The position numbers were made by a program, and so were the translations under genes. A stretch of 64,000 nt of DNA from Sphingomonas sp. Leaf407 (GTDB lineage Bacteria > Pseudomonadota > Alphaproteobacteria > Sphingomonadales > Sphingomonadaceae): NCBI RefSeq assembly GCF_001425385.1, contig NZ_LMQO01000003.1, positions 496,001 to 560,000 on the forward strand, given 5' to 3'. The notes under the pieces were generated by a model that ran no database searches, was not told the DNA's origin, and saw only the letters and a program-made list of their open reading frames with translations. Each line of letters opens with the position of its first letter. The first letter of the stretch is position 1. Shown here one piece after another: positions 17,767 to 29,800 of this stretch.

Positions 17767-19134
17767 CTACCGCGTGTACAGCCGCCAGTGCGACCCCGAT
17801 ACCGCCGTCGGGTCGCCCCGCGCGATCTCGCGATAACGTCGGCCACACAGGATGACCGCATCGGGAAAGGCGGCATCGCCATCGCGCTCGACGAATCGAT
17901 ATGGCGCGGCGGGGCAGGGGGCGTTGACGATCTCCAAGGGATAGCGTCGCTGCCGCGCCGCGACGGACAGGATCGCCGAGGATCGCGGATACTCGATCGA
18001 CACCGTCGTGCCCGTGAGGCTTCGCGCCGCCATCGCATCGAGCGCGCGTCCGGGATCGCCGCGCAGATTGCCCGCCAGTTGCCGGTCGCGCACCGCCGCG
18101 CCGACGACGAAGCTCACCCCGATCACGACCGTGACCGCCCGCAACTCCCGCCCGGCGGCCCAGCCCCGCGGCAAGGCGATCGCCGCCCACAGCAGCAACG
18201 GCGGCAACGCCACGACATAATAGCGCGCCGCGCCGCTGTTCGGCAGTCCGAGCAGCGCGACCGCCAACGGCAGCAACCCGGCGGCGATCACCGCCAGCAG
18301 GCCGATCCGGTCCGCCACGATCCGCCCGAACCCGCCGAGCAGCAGGACCATGGCGGACAGCCCCAGCGTCCAGCCGAAAAGCTGGTCCAGCCCGCTTGCC
18401 CAGCGCGCCCAGTCATGCGCCTCGCGACTGCCGAACCGGAACCCCGCCGGGTCCGCGCGCACCGCCGCCCATGCCAGCGCCGCGAACAGCCCCACGGCGA
18501 CCACCGCTGGCGCGAACAGGCGAACCAGCTCGCCGGTCGTCGTCCGCAGGCCGGCGGACCGCAGCCGAACGATCGCCACCCACAACGCCAGCGATGCGAG
18601 CGCGAACACCATCGTCGCCTGCGCCATGCACCCGAGCAGCGCAGCGAGGGCGAGCGCCGTCGCCGGCAACGGTGCGCTGGGCTTCGCCAGCCAGCGATCG
18701 ACGACATGGATCGCGCATCCCCATGCGAACAGCATCGGCGCATAGCCCCGCGCTTCCGAACCATAGGCGACGAGGAAGGGGGCGACTGCGAAACCGATCG
18801 CCGCGAGGATCGCACTCGCGCCGCTACGCCGCCCGGCGATCACCGCTGCCAACGGTATCAGCGCGGTTCCCGCCGCGATCGACAGCGCGCGCTGCATTAA
18901 CGGCGCTGCCCCGGGACCGACCCATTGCAGCCACAAGCTGTTCAGATGATGGTTGTTGTCGTGGTTGATCGACAGGAACACGCCCGCCGGGGTCGCGACC
19001 TCGTGCGCGAACACCGCCGACCATGCCTCGTCGAGCCACAATGCCCCGCGCGCCGCGACGCAGCGCAGGATCAGCCCGCCCAGCGTGATCGCTACGACGG
19101 CAAGGACCGTCGGGTCGTGCCATCGTCTGGCCAT
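17767..19134 (-). CDS. polytopic GT39/ArnT-like glycosyltransferase family membrane protein
   Basis: 455 residues from the ATG at 19134 (a GTG at 19167 would add 11). About ten membrane helices fill the first 330 residues. LWLDEAWSAVFAHE after the first helix supplies the acidic pair of the GT-C fold, and SEARGYAPMLFAW matches the RxY-type motif of ArnT/PMT-like enzymes. The C-terminal ~100 residues form a soluble domain. Such enzymes transfer sugars from polyprenyl-phosphate donors on the outer face of the inner membrane. No polysaccharide cluster surrounds it, so the acceptor is unknown. Confidence 0.75.
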   Translation of the reverse strand: MARRWHDPTVLAVVAITLGGLILRCVAARGALWLDEAWSAVFAHEVATPAGVFLSINHDNNHHLNSLWLQWVGPGAAPLMQRALSIAAGTALIPLAAVIAGRRSGASAILAAIGFAVAPFLVAYGSEARGYAPMLFAWGCAIHVVDRWLAKPSAPLPATALALAALLGCMAQATMVFALASLALWVAIVRLRSAGLRTTTGELVRLFAPAVVAVGLFAALAWAAVRADPAGFRFGSREAHDWARWASGLDQLFGWTLGLSAMVLLLGGFGRIVADRIGLLAVIAAGLLPLAVALLGLPNSGAARYYVVALPPLLLWAAIALPRGWAAGRELRAVTVVIGVSFVVGAAVRDRQLAGNLRGDPGRALDAMAARSLTGTTVSIEYPRSSAILSVAARQRRYPLEIVNAPCPAAPYRFVERDGDAAFPDAVILCGRRYREIARGDPTAVSGSHWRLYTR

Positions 19135-19207
19135 TTCGTCTGCCCCCGCACGCCCGCCTGTTCCCACTGGCTCCTAGCCGGTGGGCGGAACAGGGGGAAG
19201 CGGCGCG

Positions 19208-19750
19208 TCAGCGGGCATAGGCGTCGATCAGCGACCCGACATAATCGGGATGGGCGCTGCTCAACCCGGCGGCGGGGCTGGGGCCATAGATGAAGCCATG
19301 GGTCGGATATTCCGAACTGCCCAGACCCTGCGTATCGCGATACCACACCTTCACCCGCGTCCAGTCGCCATTGCGTGATACGTCGAACACGGTGACGTCC
19401 TGCTCCACGCCGCCGCGCACGCCGTTGATCCGCGACCAGTTGGCATGGGTGACCATCGCGACGCGCGGATCGACCACCCGGCTGATGACGAGGACATGGC
19501 CCAGCGGCAGGCGCGACGTCTTGGCGAAGGCGAGCACCGCGCCGACCTTCGGCTGCTGACCGCGCGGATAGCGGCCCGCCGCCTGATCCCACCATGTCCA
19601 CGCATCGCCGTAAATCTGCACCCCCGACGCGGCACGGGCGAAGGGCACGCATTGCCCGACGTAGTTGAGCAGCGACCTGGCTTCCAGCGGGATGCTGGCG
19701 GCACCGGCGAAGGCAAGGAGCAGGGCGCCCCGGATAAGCGAACCAACCAT
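19208..19750 (-). CDS. exported CHAP-domain peptidoglycan amidase/endopeptidase
   Basis: 180 residues. The signal peptide is about 1-24. The CHAP domain has the nucleophile Cys34 in GQCVPFAR, the His84 in LPLGHVLVIS and a HANW motif (101-104) completing the site. CHAP enzymes cleave peptidoglycan cross-bridges or stem-peptide amide bonds. It is a single gene between the GT39-like gene and the unknown protein downstream. A GGTTAAG half-site of the CtrA type lies about 50 bases upstream, not counted as a full site. Confidence 0.85.
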   Translation of the reverse strand: MVGSLIRGALLLAFAGAASIPLEARSLLNYVGQCVPFARAASGVQIYGDAWTWWDQAAGRYPRGQQPKVGAVLAFAKTSRLPLGHVLVISRVVDPRVAMVTHANWSRINGVRGGVEQDVTVFDVSRNGDWTRVKVWYRDTQGLGSSEYPTHGFIYGPSPAAGLSSAHPDYVGSLIDAYAR

Positions 19751-19861
19751 GGCCGTAATGCTGCGCCAGGGAAGATGGCTATCGGGTGTGCGATTTTGGT
19801 TAAGAACCGCTTGCCGAACGATGCCGCGCCGAACCGCCCGGGATGAGCGATGAAACGTGGG

Positions 19862-20572
19862 TCAGCCGCGCAGCGCGCGGCGCGCATCGGCGCGCGCGTC
19901 GAGCAGCGCCCACAGACCCCGGTGCTGGGCGAGCAGTTGCTGCATGCCAAAGGTCATCGCGCGGACCATCGGCGCTTCGCCGTCGATCGCCTCGATCATC
20001 CGTACGGTCTCGAAGCAGGTCGGCAGGTCGAGCGGGGCGGGGGCGATGTCGAGCCGCGCCGCCGCCATGTCGAGCGATCGACGGATCGCCGGCCAGTCGA
20101 GCACCAGCGCGATTGCCGCGCCCAGCGCGCAGCCGGGCCGGACCGATGCCCCGAGCAGGTCGATCGCATGACGCTGCGCGGTCATCGCCGCTTCGGCGGC
20201 GGCCTGCCCCGGCGTGCCCGGCGGCGGCCCGGCGGCGGCGGCGAGCCGGATTAGATAGGCACGTTCACCGGCAAAGGCGGCGGCGGCGGTTCGCAGCCAT
20301 GGGCGGATATGCGGATCGTCGATGCCGTTCATCGCCTGATCGACGAGCCCCGGATGCCGGGCATGGAGCGCGCCCAGTTGATGCAGCGCATCGGCCAGAT
20401 CGTGGAGCGGGCGATTGTTCAGCGCGAGCCGGGCAAGGTAGGCATGGGCGGCGCTACCGTCGTGTTCGACGATGCGGGCAAGGCCAATCCCCGGACCGGG
20501 CGCCACCCTATCGCTTGCCGCCCCCGTCACTGCCGCGTCCCCCGTGCTGCCACGGGTATTCCCCGCAGCCAC
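19862..20572 (-). CDS. conserved hypothetical protein
   Basis: 236 residues from a GTG at 20572; the start is uncertain because the first ~30 residues are low-complexity. The rest is predicted helical and Ala/Leu-rich with motifs LNNRPLHDLADALHQLGALHARHPGLVD and LPTCFETVRMIEAIDGEAPMVRAMTFGMQQLL, giving a compact all-alpha soluble protein without signal or membrane segment. I know no function. It is preceded by a CtrA-like box (20615-20630) and transcribed away from the CHAP gene's promoter in the same direction. Confidence 0.65.
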   Translation of the reverse strand: MAAGNTRGSTGDAAVTGAASDRVAPGPGIGLARIVEHDGSAAHAYLARLALNNRPLHDLADALHQLGALHARHPGLVDQAMNGIDDPHIRPWLRTAAAAFAGERAYLIRLAAAAGPPPGTPGQAAAEAAMTAQRHAIDLLGASVRPGCALGAAIALVLDWPAIRRSLDMAAARLDIAPAPLDLPTCFETVRMIEAIDGEAPMVRAMTFGMQQLLAQHRGLWALLDARADARRALRG

Positions 20573-20614
20573 GGTAATGACGGCGAAGCATGACGCAAAC
20601 GTCCAGAGACACGG

Positions 20615-20630
20615 TTAGCGAGTCGTTAAC
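20615..20630. promoter_or_regulatory. CtrA-like box upstream of the 236-residue protein
   Basis: TTAG (20615-20618), seven bases, TTAAC (20626-20630). One mismatch from TTAA-N7-TTAAC. It lies 43-58 bases upstream of the GTG start at 20572. Motif only. Confidence 0.35.
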
Positions 20631-20633
20631 CGT

Positions 20634-20659
20634 CGCCCCGGCAAGTCCTTGCCGGGGCG
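20634..20659 (-). terminator. hairpin downstream of rpoD
   Basis: A 12-bp perfect stem (20634-20645 with 20648-20659) and a 2-base loop begin 8 bases after the rpoD stop. The transcript then continues into a mixed sequence without a strong T run, so termination strength is uncertain. Confidence 0.5.
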
Positions 20660-20667
20660 AAACGGCC

Positions 20668-22707
<2,040 letters not shown>

Positions 22708-22875
22708 CAATAACCCTCAAAGAAAATCAAGCGGCACCGGAAACCCGCACCGTATTTTACCCGTCGTCTTCGTCCGCCGCCGCGCGATTTGCAAGTCGCG
22801 AGCACACCTTCGGCGGCGTTCGTCGGATCGTCGGGCTTCGCTAAGCCGGCGATATGGGAGCAGCGCCGCCCCGGA

Positions 22876-24681
22876 TCAAGCTGCCTCGTCCAGCTCGTCC
22901 ATCCAGTCGCGAATCCGCGCCTGCACCGCCGCATGGTCGGACCGCGCCTGCTGATAATCGGCGAAGGTCCGCTCGGTCGTGTCATGACGGCAGCGTTCGC
23001 GCGCGGCATTTTCTGCGCGGTGCGAGGCATGTTCCTCGACCAATATGTGGATCACGCGCAGCAGATCGGTCTGCGCCACCGCCGGATCGATTCCGCGCTG
23101 CCAGAAGCTGAACGCGAGATCGGTTTCCTTGTTGCGGCGCGCGATGTCGACCAGTTGGCGGTCGACGGCGACGGTATCGGCGAGCAGGCTCTCGCACAGA
23201 TCGTCGCGATAGATCGCGAGGTCGATCAGGTGATCGCGCCAGCGCCGGAGCGTCCCGTTGACGATCGGCAGTTGCGCGATCAGCTCGCAATGCCGGGTCA
23301 GCACCGCGACATGCTGCATCAACCCCATCAGGACCGCGCGCTGGAACGCGAAGACCAGATCGACCCGCTGCACCTCGGCCGCAGCCGCCATATCGTTGGC
23401 GACGATCCGCAGCCGCCGGTCCTTGGCCCCGAACAGCGCGAAGAACTGGTCCTTGAACGTGCGGAAATATTCGCGGCGGATGCCTTCGTGACCGATCGTC
23501 CCGGCAAGTCGTGCCAGTTCATGCTCGAACGCGGCGCGCTCGTCGGGGCCGGCGTTGGCGGGCAGGCTGGCGAGTTCCATTCGCCACAGAAAGTCCGAGA
23601 GCGATTCGCGGGTGGCGATCAGGTCCTCGAACGCCTGCGCGCCCTCCGCCCGCACCAGATCGTCGGGGTCCATGCCGTTCGGGATGGTGACGATCGCGAT
23701 GCTCTTGCCCGGCGTCAGCAGCGGCAGCGCGCGTTCGGCGGCGCGGCGCGCGGCCTTGATCCCCGCCGCATCGCCGTCGAAGCACAGGATCGGGCAGTCG
23801 GCCATCCGCCACAGCCGTTCGAGCTGATGCTCGGTCAGCGCGGTGCCGAGCGGGGCGACGACCTCGTCGAACCCGGCCTGCGCCAGCGCGATGACGTCCA
23901 TATAGCCCTCGACCGCGATGACACGCCTAGCCTTGCGCGCGGCGGCCTGCGCCCGGTCGATATTGTAGAGCGTGCGGCCCTTGTCGAAGAGCGGCGTCTC
24001 GGGCGAGTTCAGATATTTGGGTTCGCCGTCGCCGAGGATGCGCCCGCCGAACGCGACCGTGCGACCCCGCGCATCGCGAATCGGGATCATCAGCCGACCC
24101 CGGAACCGGTCGTACGGTTCCTTCCCCTCGACCGAGATCAGCATGCCCGATTCGACGAGCATCGGATCGCCATAGGACGTCAGCGCAGTTTTCAACTTGC
24201 CGCGCGAATCCGGCGCATAGCCGATGCCGAACGTCCGTGCCGTCTCGGGCTTGATACCGCGGTTGGCGAGCGCATCGCGGGCGATGCCGCCTTCGTCGGT
24301 CAGGCGATCGACGAACCATGTCTGCGCATCGGCCATCAACTCGTGCAGGCCCTTGGCGCGCTCGGCCGCCCTTGCCGATTGCGCGTCCTGCGCGGGCATC
24401 TCCATGCCGGCGGCGGCGACCAGTTCCTTCACCGCGTCGATGAAGGGCAGGCCGCGCTGGTCGGTCATCCAGCGGATCGCATCGCCATGCGCCCCGCAGC
24501 CGAAACAATGATAGAAGCCCTTGTCGTCGTTGACCCAGAAGCTCGGCGTCTTCTCGGTATGGAACGGGCAGCACGCCTTGAACTCGTTGCCCGAGCGCTG
24601 GAGCTTGACCGACTTCGCCACCAGCGCCGACAGCGTGGTGCGTGCCCGAAGTTCGTCGAGAAATTGGGGCGAAAGAGTCAT
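22876..24681 (-). CDS. dnaG: DNA primase
   Basis: 601 residues. The CHC2 zinc finger is visible (C38, H41, C59, C62 in CCPFH...YHCFGCG), followed by the TOPRIM catalytic core (VIAVEGYMDVIALAQ, ILCFDGDAAGIKAARR, NGMDPDDLVR) and a helical DnaB-binding C-terminus. It makes RNA primers for replication. It lies between yqeY and rpoD on the same strand. The 54-bp leader contains a perfect 11-bp palindrome and a GTTC-N7-GTTC box, suggesting control independent of yqeY. Confidence 0.97.
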   Translation of the reverse strand: MTLSPQFLDELRARTTLSALVAKSVKLQRSGNEFKACCPFHTEKTPSFWVNDDKGFYHCFGCGAHGDAIRWMTDQRGLPFIDAVKELVAAAGMEMPAQDAQSARAAERAKGLHELMADAQTWFVDRLTDEGGIARDALANRGIKPETARTFGIGYAPDSRGKLKTALTSYGDPMLVESGMLISVEGKEPYDRFRGRLMIPIRDARGRTVAFGGRILGDGEPKYLNSPETPLFDKGRTLYNIDRAQAAARKARRVIAVEGYMDVIALAQAGFDEVVAPLGTALTEHQLERLWRMADCPILCFDGDAAGIKAARRAAERALPLLTPGKSIAIVTIPNGMDPDDLVRAEGAQAFEDLIATRESLSDFLWRMELASLPANAGPDERAAFEHELARLAGTIGHEGIRREYFRTFKDQFFALFGAKDRRLRIVANDMAAAAEVQRVDLVFAFQRAVLMGLMQHVAVLTRHCELIAQLPIVNGTLRRWRDHLIDLAIYRDDLCESLLADTVAVDRQLVDIARRNKETDLAFSFWQRGIDPAVAQTDLLRVIHILVEEHASHRAENAARERCRHDTTERTFADYQQARSDHAAVQARIRDWMDELDEAA

Positions 24682-24699
24682 GCCGCCATATGCGCCAAC

Positions 24700-24725
24700 C
24701 GGAACGTATTGGGCAATACGTTCCG
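24700..24725. promoter_or_regulatory. perfect palindrome/hairpin in the dnaG leader
   Basis: CGGAACGTATT (24700-24710) pairs with AATACGTTCCG (24715-24725) around GGGC. It begins 18 bases upstream of the dnaG ATG. It could be an internal terminator or attenuator between yqeY and dnaG, or a protein-binding operator; it overlaps the SOS-type box. Confidence 0.55.
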
Positions 24726-24734
24726 TATCGGTTC
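24720..24734. promoter_or_regulatory. LexA-type SOS box (GTTC-N7-GTTC) upstream of dnaG
   Basis: GTTC at 24720-24723 and GTTC at 24731-24734 are separated by exactly seven bases, the alphaproteobacterial LexA recognition pattern. It ends two bases before the yqeY stop codon and lies about 39-53 bases upstream of dnaG. The E. coli macromolecular synthesis operon is also reported to carry a LexA site. Chance occurrence cannot be excluded. Confidence 0.4.
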
Positions 24735-24735
24735 C

Positions 24736-25188
24736 TTACGCCAGCGCCGCCTTCACCGCCGCGCTGGCCTTGCTCATGTCGAGCTGCGAACCGTGGCGCG
24801 CCTTCAACTCGGCCATCACCCGGCCCATGTCCTTCATGCCGGTAGCGCCGAGGTCGCCCTTGATGGCCTCGATCGCGGCGGCGGCGGCTTCGGCGTCCAT
24901 CTGCGCGGGCAGGAAGCGTTCGATCACCGCCACTTCGCGCCCCTCGGCGGCGGCGAGTTCGGGGCGGTTGCCCTGTTCGTACATCTCGATCGATTCCCGG
25001 CGCTGCTTCACCATCTTTTGCAGCACCTCGACCACCAGCGTGTCGTCGTCAGCGGGGGCGCCGCCGGTGCGCGCCTCAATGTCGCGGTTCTTGATCGCCG
25101 ACTGGATCAGGCGGATCGTGCCGGTCGTCTCCTTGTCGCCGCCCTTCATGGCGGTGACGAGCGCGTCCTTGATGGTATCGCGAATCAT
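24736..25188 (-). CDS. yqeY: GatB/YqeY domain protein
   Basis: 150 residues. MIRDTIKDALVTAMKGGDKE opens the YqeY N-terminal helical domain; EVLQKMVKQRRESIEMYEQG and AEREVAVIERFLP-like segments and the terminal YqeY tail (GATGMKDMGRVMAELKARH) follow. This tail resembles the tRNA-binding tail of GatB, and a role in tRNA-dependent amidation is suspected but unproven. Start at 25188, the ATG opening the domain. It is divergent from carA across 146 bp, which must hold both promoters. Confidence 0.9.
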   Translation of the reverse strand: MIRDTIKDALVTAMKGGDKETTGTIRLIQSAIKNRDIEARTGGAPADDDTLVVEVLQKMVKQRRESIEMYEQGNRPELAAAEGREVAVIERFLPAQMDAEAAAAAIEAIKGDLGATGMKDMGRVMAELKARHGSQLDMSKASAAVKAALA

Positions 25189-25334
25189 GGGGTGTCCGAT
25201 ATGGTTCGTTGCGGTCAAGCGGACGCCCTTAGCCGCAATCGATCCGCGATCACAGGATTGACGGCGGGCCGCCATGCCACTAGCCGCCACGGCTTAGCGA
25301 CATCATCAGACAAACCCAGGAGTGCCCGCCTATC

Positions 25335-26525
25335 ATGGCCGACGCCAAGCCATTCGCCATGCCCGAAGGAGCGACCGGAGTATTGGTCCTCGCGACCGGC
25401 GATGTCCTGTGGGGACGTGGGTTCGGGGCCGAAGGCGCGGCGGTCGGCGAGGTGTGCTTCCACACCGCGATGACCGGCTATCAGGAGATCATGACCGATC
25501 CGTCGTTCGCCGGACAGGTCATCACCTTCACCTTTCCGCACATCGGCAACACCGGCACCAACGTCGACGATGTCGAGGCGAACGATCCCCACGCGCTGGG
25601 CATGATCGTGCGCGAGGACGTGACCGCGCCGTCGAACTTCCGTTCGACCGAGCATCTGGCGGCGTGGATGGCACGGCACAACCGCATCGGCCTGTCGGGC
25701 ATCGACACGCGGGCGCTGACCCGTCGTATCCGTCAGGCCGGCGCGCCGAACGGCGTCATCGCCCATTCGGCGACCGGCGAGTTCGACATTGCCGCGCTGC
25801 TGGAACAGGCGCGCGCGTGGCCGGGCCTCGAAGGCATGGACCTTGCCAAGACCGTGTCGTGCGAGACGCATTACGGCTGGCAGGGCGGTGCATGGCATCT
25901 CGGCAAGGGCTATGACGATAGCACCACGCCGGCGAACGCCGAACCGGTGGCCGATACCCGCCGCCCGCACGTCGTGGCGATCGATTACGGCAGCAAGCGC
26001 AACATCTTCCGCAACCTCGTTCATGCCGGTGCCGAAGTCACCGTACTGCCCGCCACCGCGACCTATGATGAGGTGATGGCGGCCAACCCCGACGGCATCT
26101 TCCTGTCGAACGGTCCGGGCGATCCCGCCGCGACCGGCACCTATGCCGTGCCGGTGATCCGCCAGTTGCTCGACACCGGCAAGCCGCTGTTCGGCATCTG
26201 CCTCGGCCACCAGTTGCTCGGGCTGGCATTGGGCGCGACGACGACCAAGATGCACCAGGGCCATCGCGGCGCGAACCATCCGGTCAAGCGCCTGTCCGAC
26301 GGCGCGGTCGAGATCACCAGCATGAACCACGGCTTCGCGGTCGAGCGGGACTCGTTGCCGGAGCATGTGCGCGAGACGCATGTGTCGCTGTTCGACGGGT
26401 CAAACGCCGGGCTGGAACTGGCCGATGGCCGCGCGTTCTCGGTCCAGTACCACCCCGAGGCATCGCCGGGGCCGCAGGACAGCTTCTATCTGTTCGAGCG
26501 GTTCGTGGGGATGATGAAAGCGTGA
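25335..26525 (+). CDS. carA: carbamoyl-phosphate synthase, small (glutaminase) subunit
   Basis: 396 residues. It hydrolyses glutamine and channels ammonia to CarB for arginine and pyrimidine synthesis. The N-terminal CarA domain (DVLWGRGFGAEG, AMTGYQEIMTDPSFAGQ) is followed by the class I amidotransferase domain with nucleophile Cys in FGICLGHQLLGLALG and the His/Glu pair in VQYHPEASPGPQ. Unusually, carB does not follow directly: a small ORF overlaps the carA stop (GTGA) and fills the gap. Confidence 0.97.
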   Translation: MADAKPFAMPEGATGVLVLATGDVLWGRGFGAEGAAVGEVCFHTAMTGYQEIMTDPSFAGQVITFTFPHIGNTGTNVDDVEANDPHALGMIVREDVTAPSNFRSTEHLAAWMARHNRIGLSGIDTRALTRRIRQAGAPNGVIAHSATGEFDIAALLEQARAWPGLEGMDLAKTVSCETHYGWQGGAWHLGKGYDDSTTPANAEPVADTRRPHVVAIDYGSKRNIFRNLVHAGAEVTVLPATATYDEVMAANPDGIFLSNGPGDPAATGTYAVPVIRQLLDTGKPLFGICLGHQLLGLALGATTTKMHQGHRGANHPVKRLSDGAVEITSMNHGFAVERDSLPEHVRETHVSLFDGSNAGLELADGRAFSVQYHPEASPGPQDSFYLFERFVGMMKA

Positions 26526-26806
26526 AGCGGATCGGCTTCATCTTTTTGACAGGTCTTGCGGCGGGTAGCTGTTTCCAGGCTACTCCCCCCAAGACCAGAG
26601 CAGAAGCGATCGAGGCGATAGCAGCACGCTGCAACCTTCCGAACGGGACATTGACCCTGACCGGTCCCGAAGAGCTACGTTTTCAGCCGCCCGCAGACGC
26701 AAAATACGAGTCTATCGATTGCGCTCTGATGGAACTCAAGAAGCTGAAATTTCCAATGAAGATGGGTTTCGTCGGTAACGAAGCCTTTGCGCCGGAAGCA
26801 AAATAA
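26522..26806 (+). CDS. small exported or lipoprotein-like ORF inserted between carA and carB
   Basis: 94 residues from a GTG overlapping the carA stop. The N-terminus [16 protein letters not shown] resembles a short lipoprotein signal (Cys17 after A-G-S, a weak lipobox). The remainder is soluble with two further Cys (near 37 and 67), perhaps one disulfide. Composition is clearly lower in GC than carA and carB. The stop precedes the carB ATG by one base. Its operon position implies co-expression with carbamoyl phosphate synthase. I recognise no family. Confidence 0.6.
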   Translation: MKRIGFIFLTGLAAGSCFQATPPKTRAEAIEAIAARCNLPNGTLTLTGPEELRFQPPADAKYESIDCALMELKKLKFPMKMGFVGNEAFAPEAK

Positions 26807-26807
26807 C

Positions 26808-29800
26808 ATGCCCAAACGCACCGACATTTCGTCCATCCTCGTCATCGGCGCGGGGCCGATCGTTATCGGCCAGGCTTGCGAGTTCGATTATTCGGGCGTG
26901 CAGGCGATCAAGGCGTTGAAGGAGGAGGGCTATCGCATCGTCCTCGTCAACTCCAACCCCGCGACGATCATGACCGATCCCGATCTGGCCGACGCGACCT
27001 ATGTCGAGCCGATTACGCCGGCGGTGGTCGCCAAGATCATCGAGAAGGAGCGCCCCGATGCGGTGCTGCCGACGATGGGCGGGCAGACGGCGCTCAACAC
27101 CGCGCTGGCGCTAGCGAACGATGGCACGCTCGAAAAATTCGGCGTGACGATGATCGGTGCCGATGCCGAGGCGATCGACAAGGCCGAGGATCGCCAGAAG
27201 TTCAAGGTGGCGATGGAGAAGATCGGGCTGGAATCGGCCCGCAGCCACATCGCCCATACCGAGGCGGAAGCGCTTGCCGGCCTCGATCATGTCGGGCTGC
27301 CCGCGATCATCCGCCCGTCGTTCACGCTGGGCGGCACCGGCGGCGGCGTGGCGTACAACCGCGACGAGTTCCTCAAGATCGTCCGCGAGGGCCTCGATGC
27401 CTCGCCGACCACCGAGGTGCTGATCGAGGAATCGCTGCTCGGCTGGAAGGAATATGAGATGGAAGTCGTGCGCGACCGCGCCGACAACGCCATCATCGTC
27501 TGCTCGATCGAGAATATCGATCCGATGGGCGTCCACACCGGCGATTCGATCACCGTCGCGCCCGCGCTGACGCTGACCGACAAGGAATATCAGATCATGC
27601 GCAACGCATCGATCGCGGTACTCCGCGAAATCGGTGTGGAAACCGGGGGTTCGAACGTCCAGTTCGCGGTCAATCCGAAGGACGGCCGCCTGATCGTTAT
27701 CGAGATGAACCCGCGCGTGTCGCGCTCTTCGGCGCTGGCGTCCAAGGCGACCGGCTTCCCGATCGCCAAGGTCGCCGCCAAGCTCGCGGTCGGCTATACG
27801 CTCGACGAGATCACCAACGACATCACCGGCGCGACGCCGGCGTCGTTCGAGCCGACGATCGACTATGTCGTCACCAAGATTCCGCGCTTCGCCTTTGAAA
27901 AGTTCAAGGGGTCGCAGGCGGTGCTGTCGACCGCGATGAAGTCGGTCGGCGAAGTGATGGCGATCGGCCGCAACATCCATGAATCGCTGCAAAAGGCGCT
28001 ACGTGGGCTGGAAACCGGGCTGTCGGGCTTCAACGGCGTCGAACGGTTGATCGGTGCGCCCAAGGCGGAGATCGAGGCGGCGCTGGCGATTGCCTCGCCC
28101 GACCGGCTGCTGGTCGCGGCGCAGGCACTGCGCGAAGGATTCACGGTCGCCGAAATCCACGCCATCGCCAAGTACGATCCGTGGTTCCTCGAACGCATCG
28201 CCGAGATCGTCGCCGCCGAAACCGAAGTCTGCACCAATGGCTTGCCGCAGGATGCGGCGGGCATGCGCCGGCTGAAGTCGATGGGGTTCAGCGACAAGCG
28301 CCTCGCGTGGCTGGCGCTGCAATCGGCGAACCTGCGCGGCATGGAGCGCGGCATCGCCCGTGGGTCGGGCCTGATCCACGAGGTCGTCAAGATGATGACC
28401 GGCGGCGTGACCGAGGAAGAGGTGCGCCAGCATCGCCACAAGCTGGGCGTCCGGCCGGTGTTCAAGCGGATCGACACCTGCGCCGCCGAGTTCGAGGCGA
28501 AGACGCCGTACATGTATTCGACTTATGAGGCGCCGACCTTCGGCGAGCCCGAGGACGAGAGCCAGCCGTCGGATCGCCGCAAGATCGTGATCCTGGGCGG
28601 CGGACCGAACCGGATCGGGCAGGGGATCGAGTTCGATTACTGCTGCTGCCATGCCTGTTTCGCGCTCAGCGATGCTGGGTATGAGACGATCATGGTCAAC
28701 TGCAACCCGGAGACGGTGTCGACCGATTACGACACGTCGGACCGGCTGTATTTCGAGCCGCTGACCGCCGAGGACGTGCTGGAGATCCTGCATGTCGAGG
28801 CGTCGAAGGGCGAGCTGGTCGGGGTGATCGTGCAGTTCGGCGGGCAGACGCCGCTGAACCTCGCCCGCGCGCTGGAGGCCGCCGGCATCCCGATTCTGGG
28901 CACCACCCCCGATTCGATCGATCTGGCCGAGGACCGCGAGCGGTTCGCCGATCTGGTCACGCGGCTGGGGCTCCTCCAGCCGGCCAACGGCCTCGCACGC
29001 AGCCGGGACGAGGCGGCGACGATCGCCGAGCGGATCGGCTATCCGGTGCTGATGCGCCCCAGCTATGTGCTGGGAGGCCGGGCGATGGAGATCGTCGATT
29101 CGCTCCAGCAACTCGACGATTACATCCAGACCGCGGTGCAGGTGTCGGGCGACTCACCCGTCCTGATCGACCAGTATCTGCGCGACGCGATCGAGGTCGA
29201 TGTCGATGCGGTGGCGGACGGCGACGACGTGGTCGTGGCCGGCGTGCTCCAGCATATCGAGGAAGCGGGCGTCCATTCGGGCGACAGCGCGTGTTCGATG
29301 CCGCCCTATTCGCTGTCGGCCGAGATCATCGCCGAGATCGAGCGGCAGACGGTGGCACTGGCCAAGGCGTTGAACGTCAAGGGCCTGATGAACATCCAGT
29401 TCGCGGTGAAGGACGGCAACGTCTATCTGATCGAGGTCAATCCGCGCGCCAGCCGCACGGTGCCGTTCGTCGCCAAGGCGATCGGCACCCCGGTCGCCAA
29501 GATCGCCGCGCGGGTGATGGCGGGCGAGAAGCTGGCCGCATTGCCGGTGATCGACCGCCACATCGATCATGTCGCGGTCAAGGAAGCGGTGTTCCCATGG
29601 GGCCGCTTCCCCGGGGTCGATCCGGTGCTGAGCCCGGAGATGAAGTCGACCGGCGAAGTGATGGGCATCGACCTGGATTTCGCCACCGCCTTCGCCAAGG
29701 CGCAGATGGGTGCGAGCATCGTGCTGCCCCGCACCGGCACGGTATTCGTATCGGTCAAGGATGGCGACAAGCCGGTCATCCTGCCCGGCGTGGAGCTGCT

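Noticed and set aside
19800..19814. Further CtrA site upstream of the CHAP gene
   Set aside because: Only one half-site (TTAA) is good; the second half has two mismatches.
22789..25473. Very long open frame opposite rpoD-dnaG-yqeY (and similar long frames opposite other genes, e.g. 15128-17092, 10264-11934, 3378-5108)
   Set aside because: Arg/His/Gly-rich translations without domains, exactly antisense to well-supported genes; a normal effect of GC-rich third codon positions.
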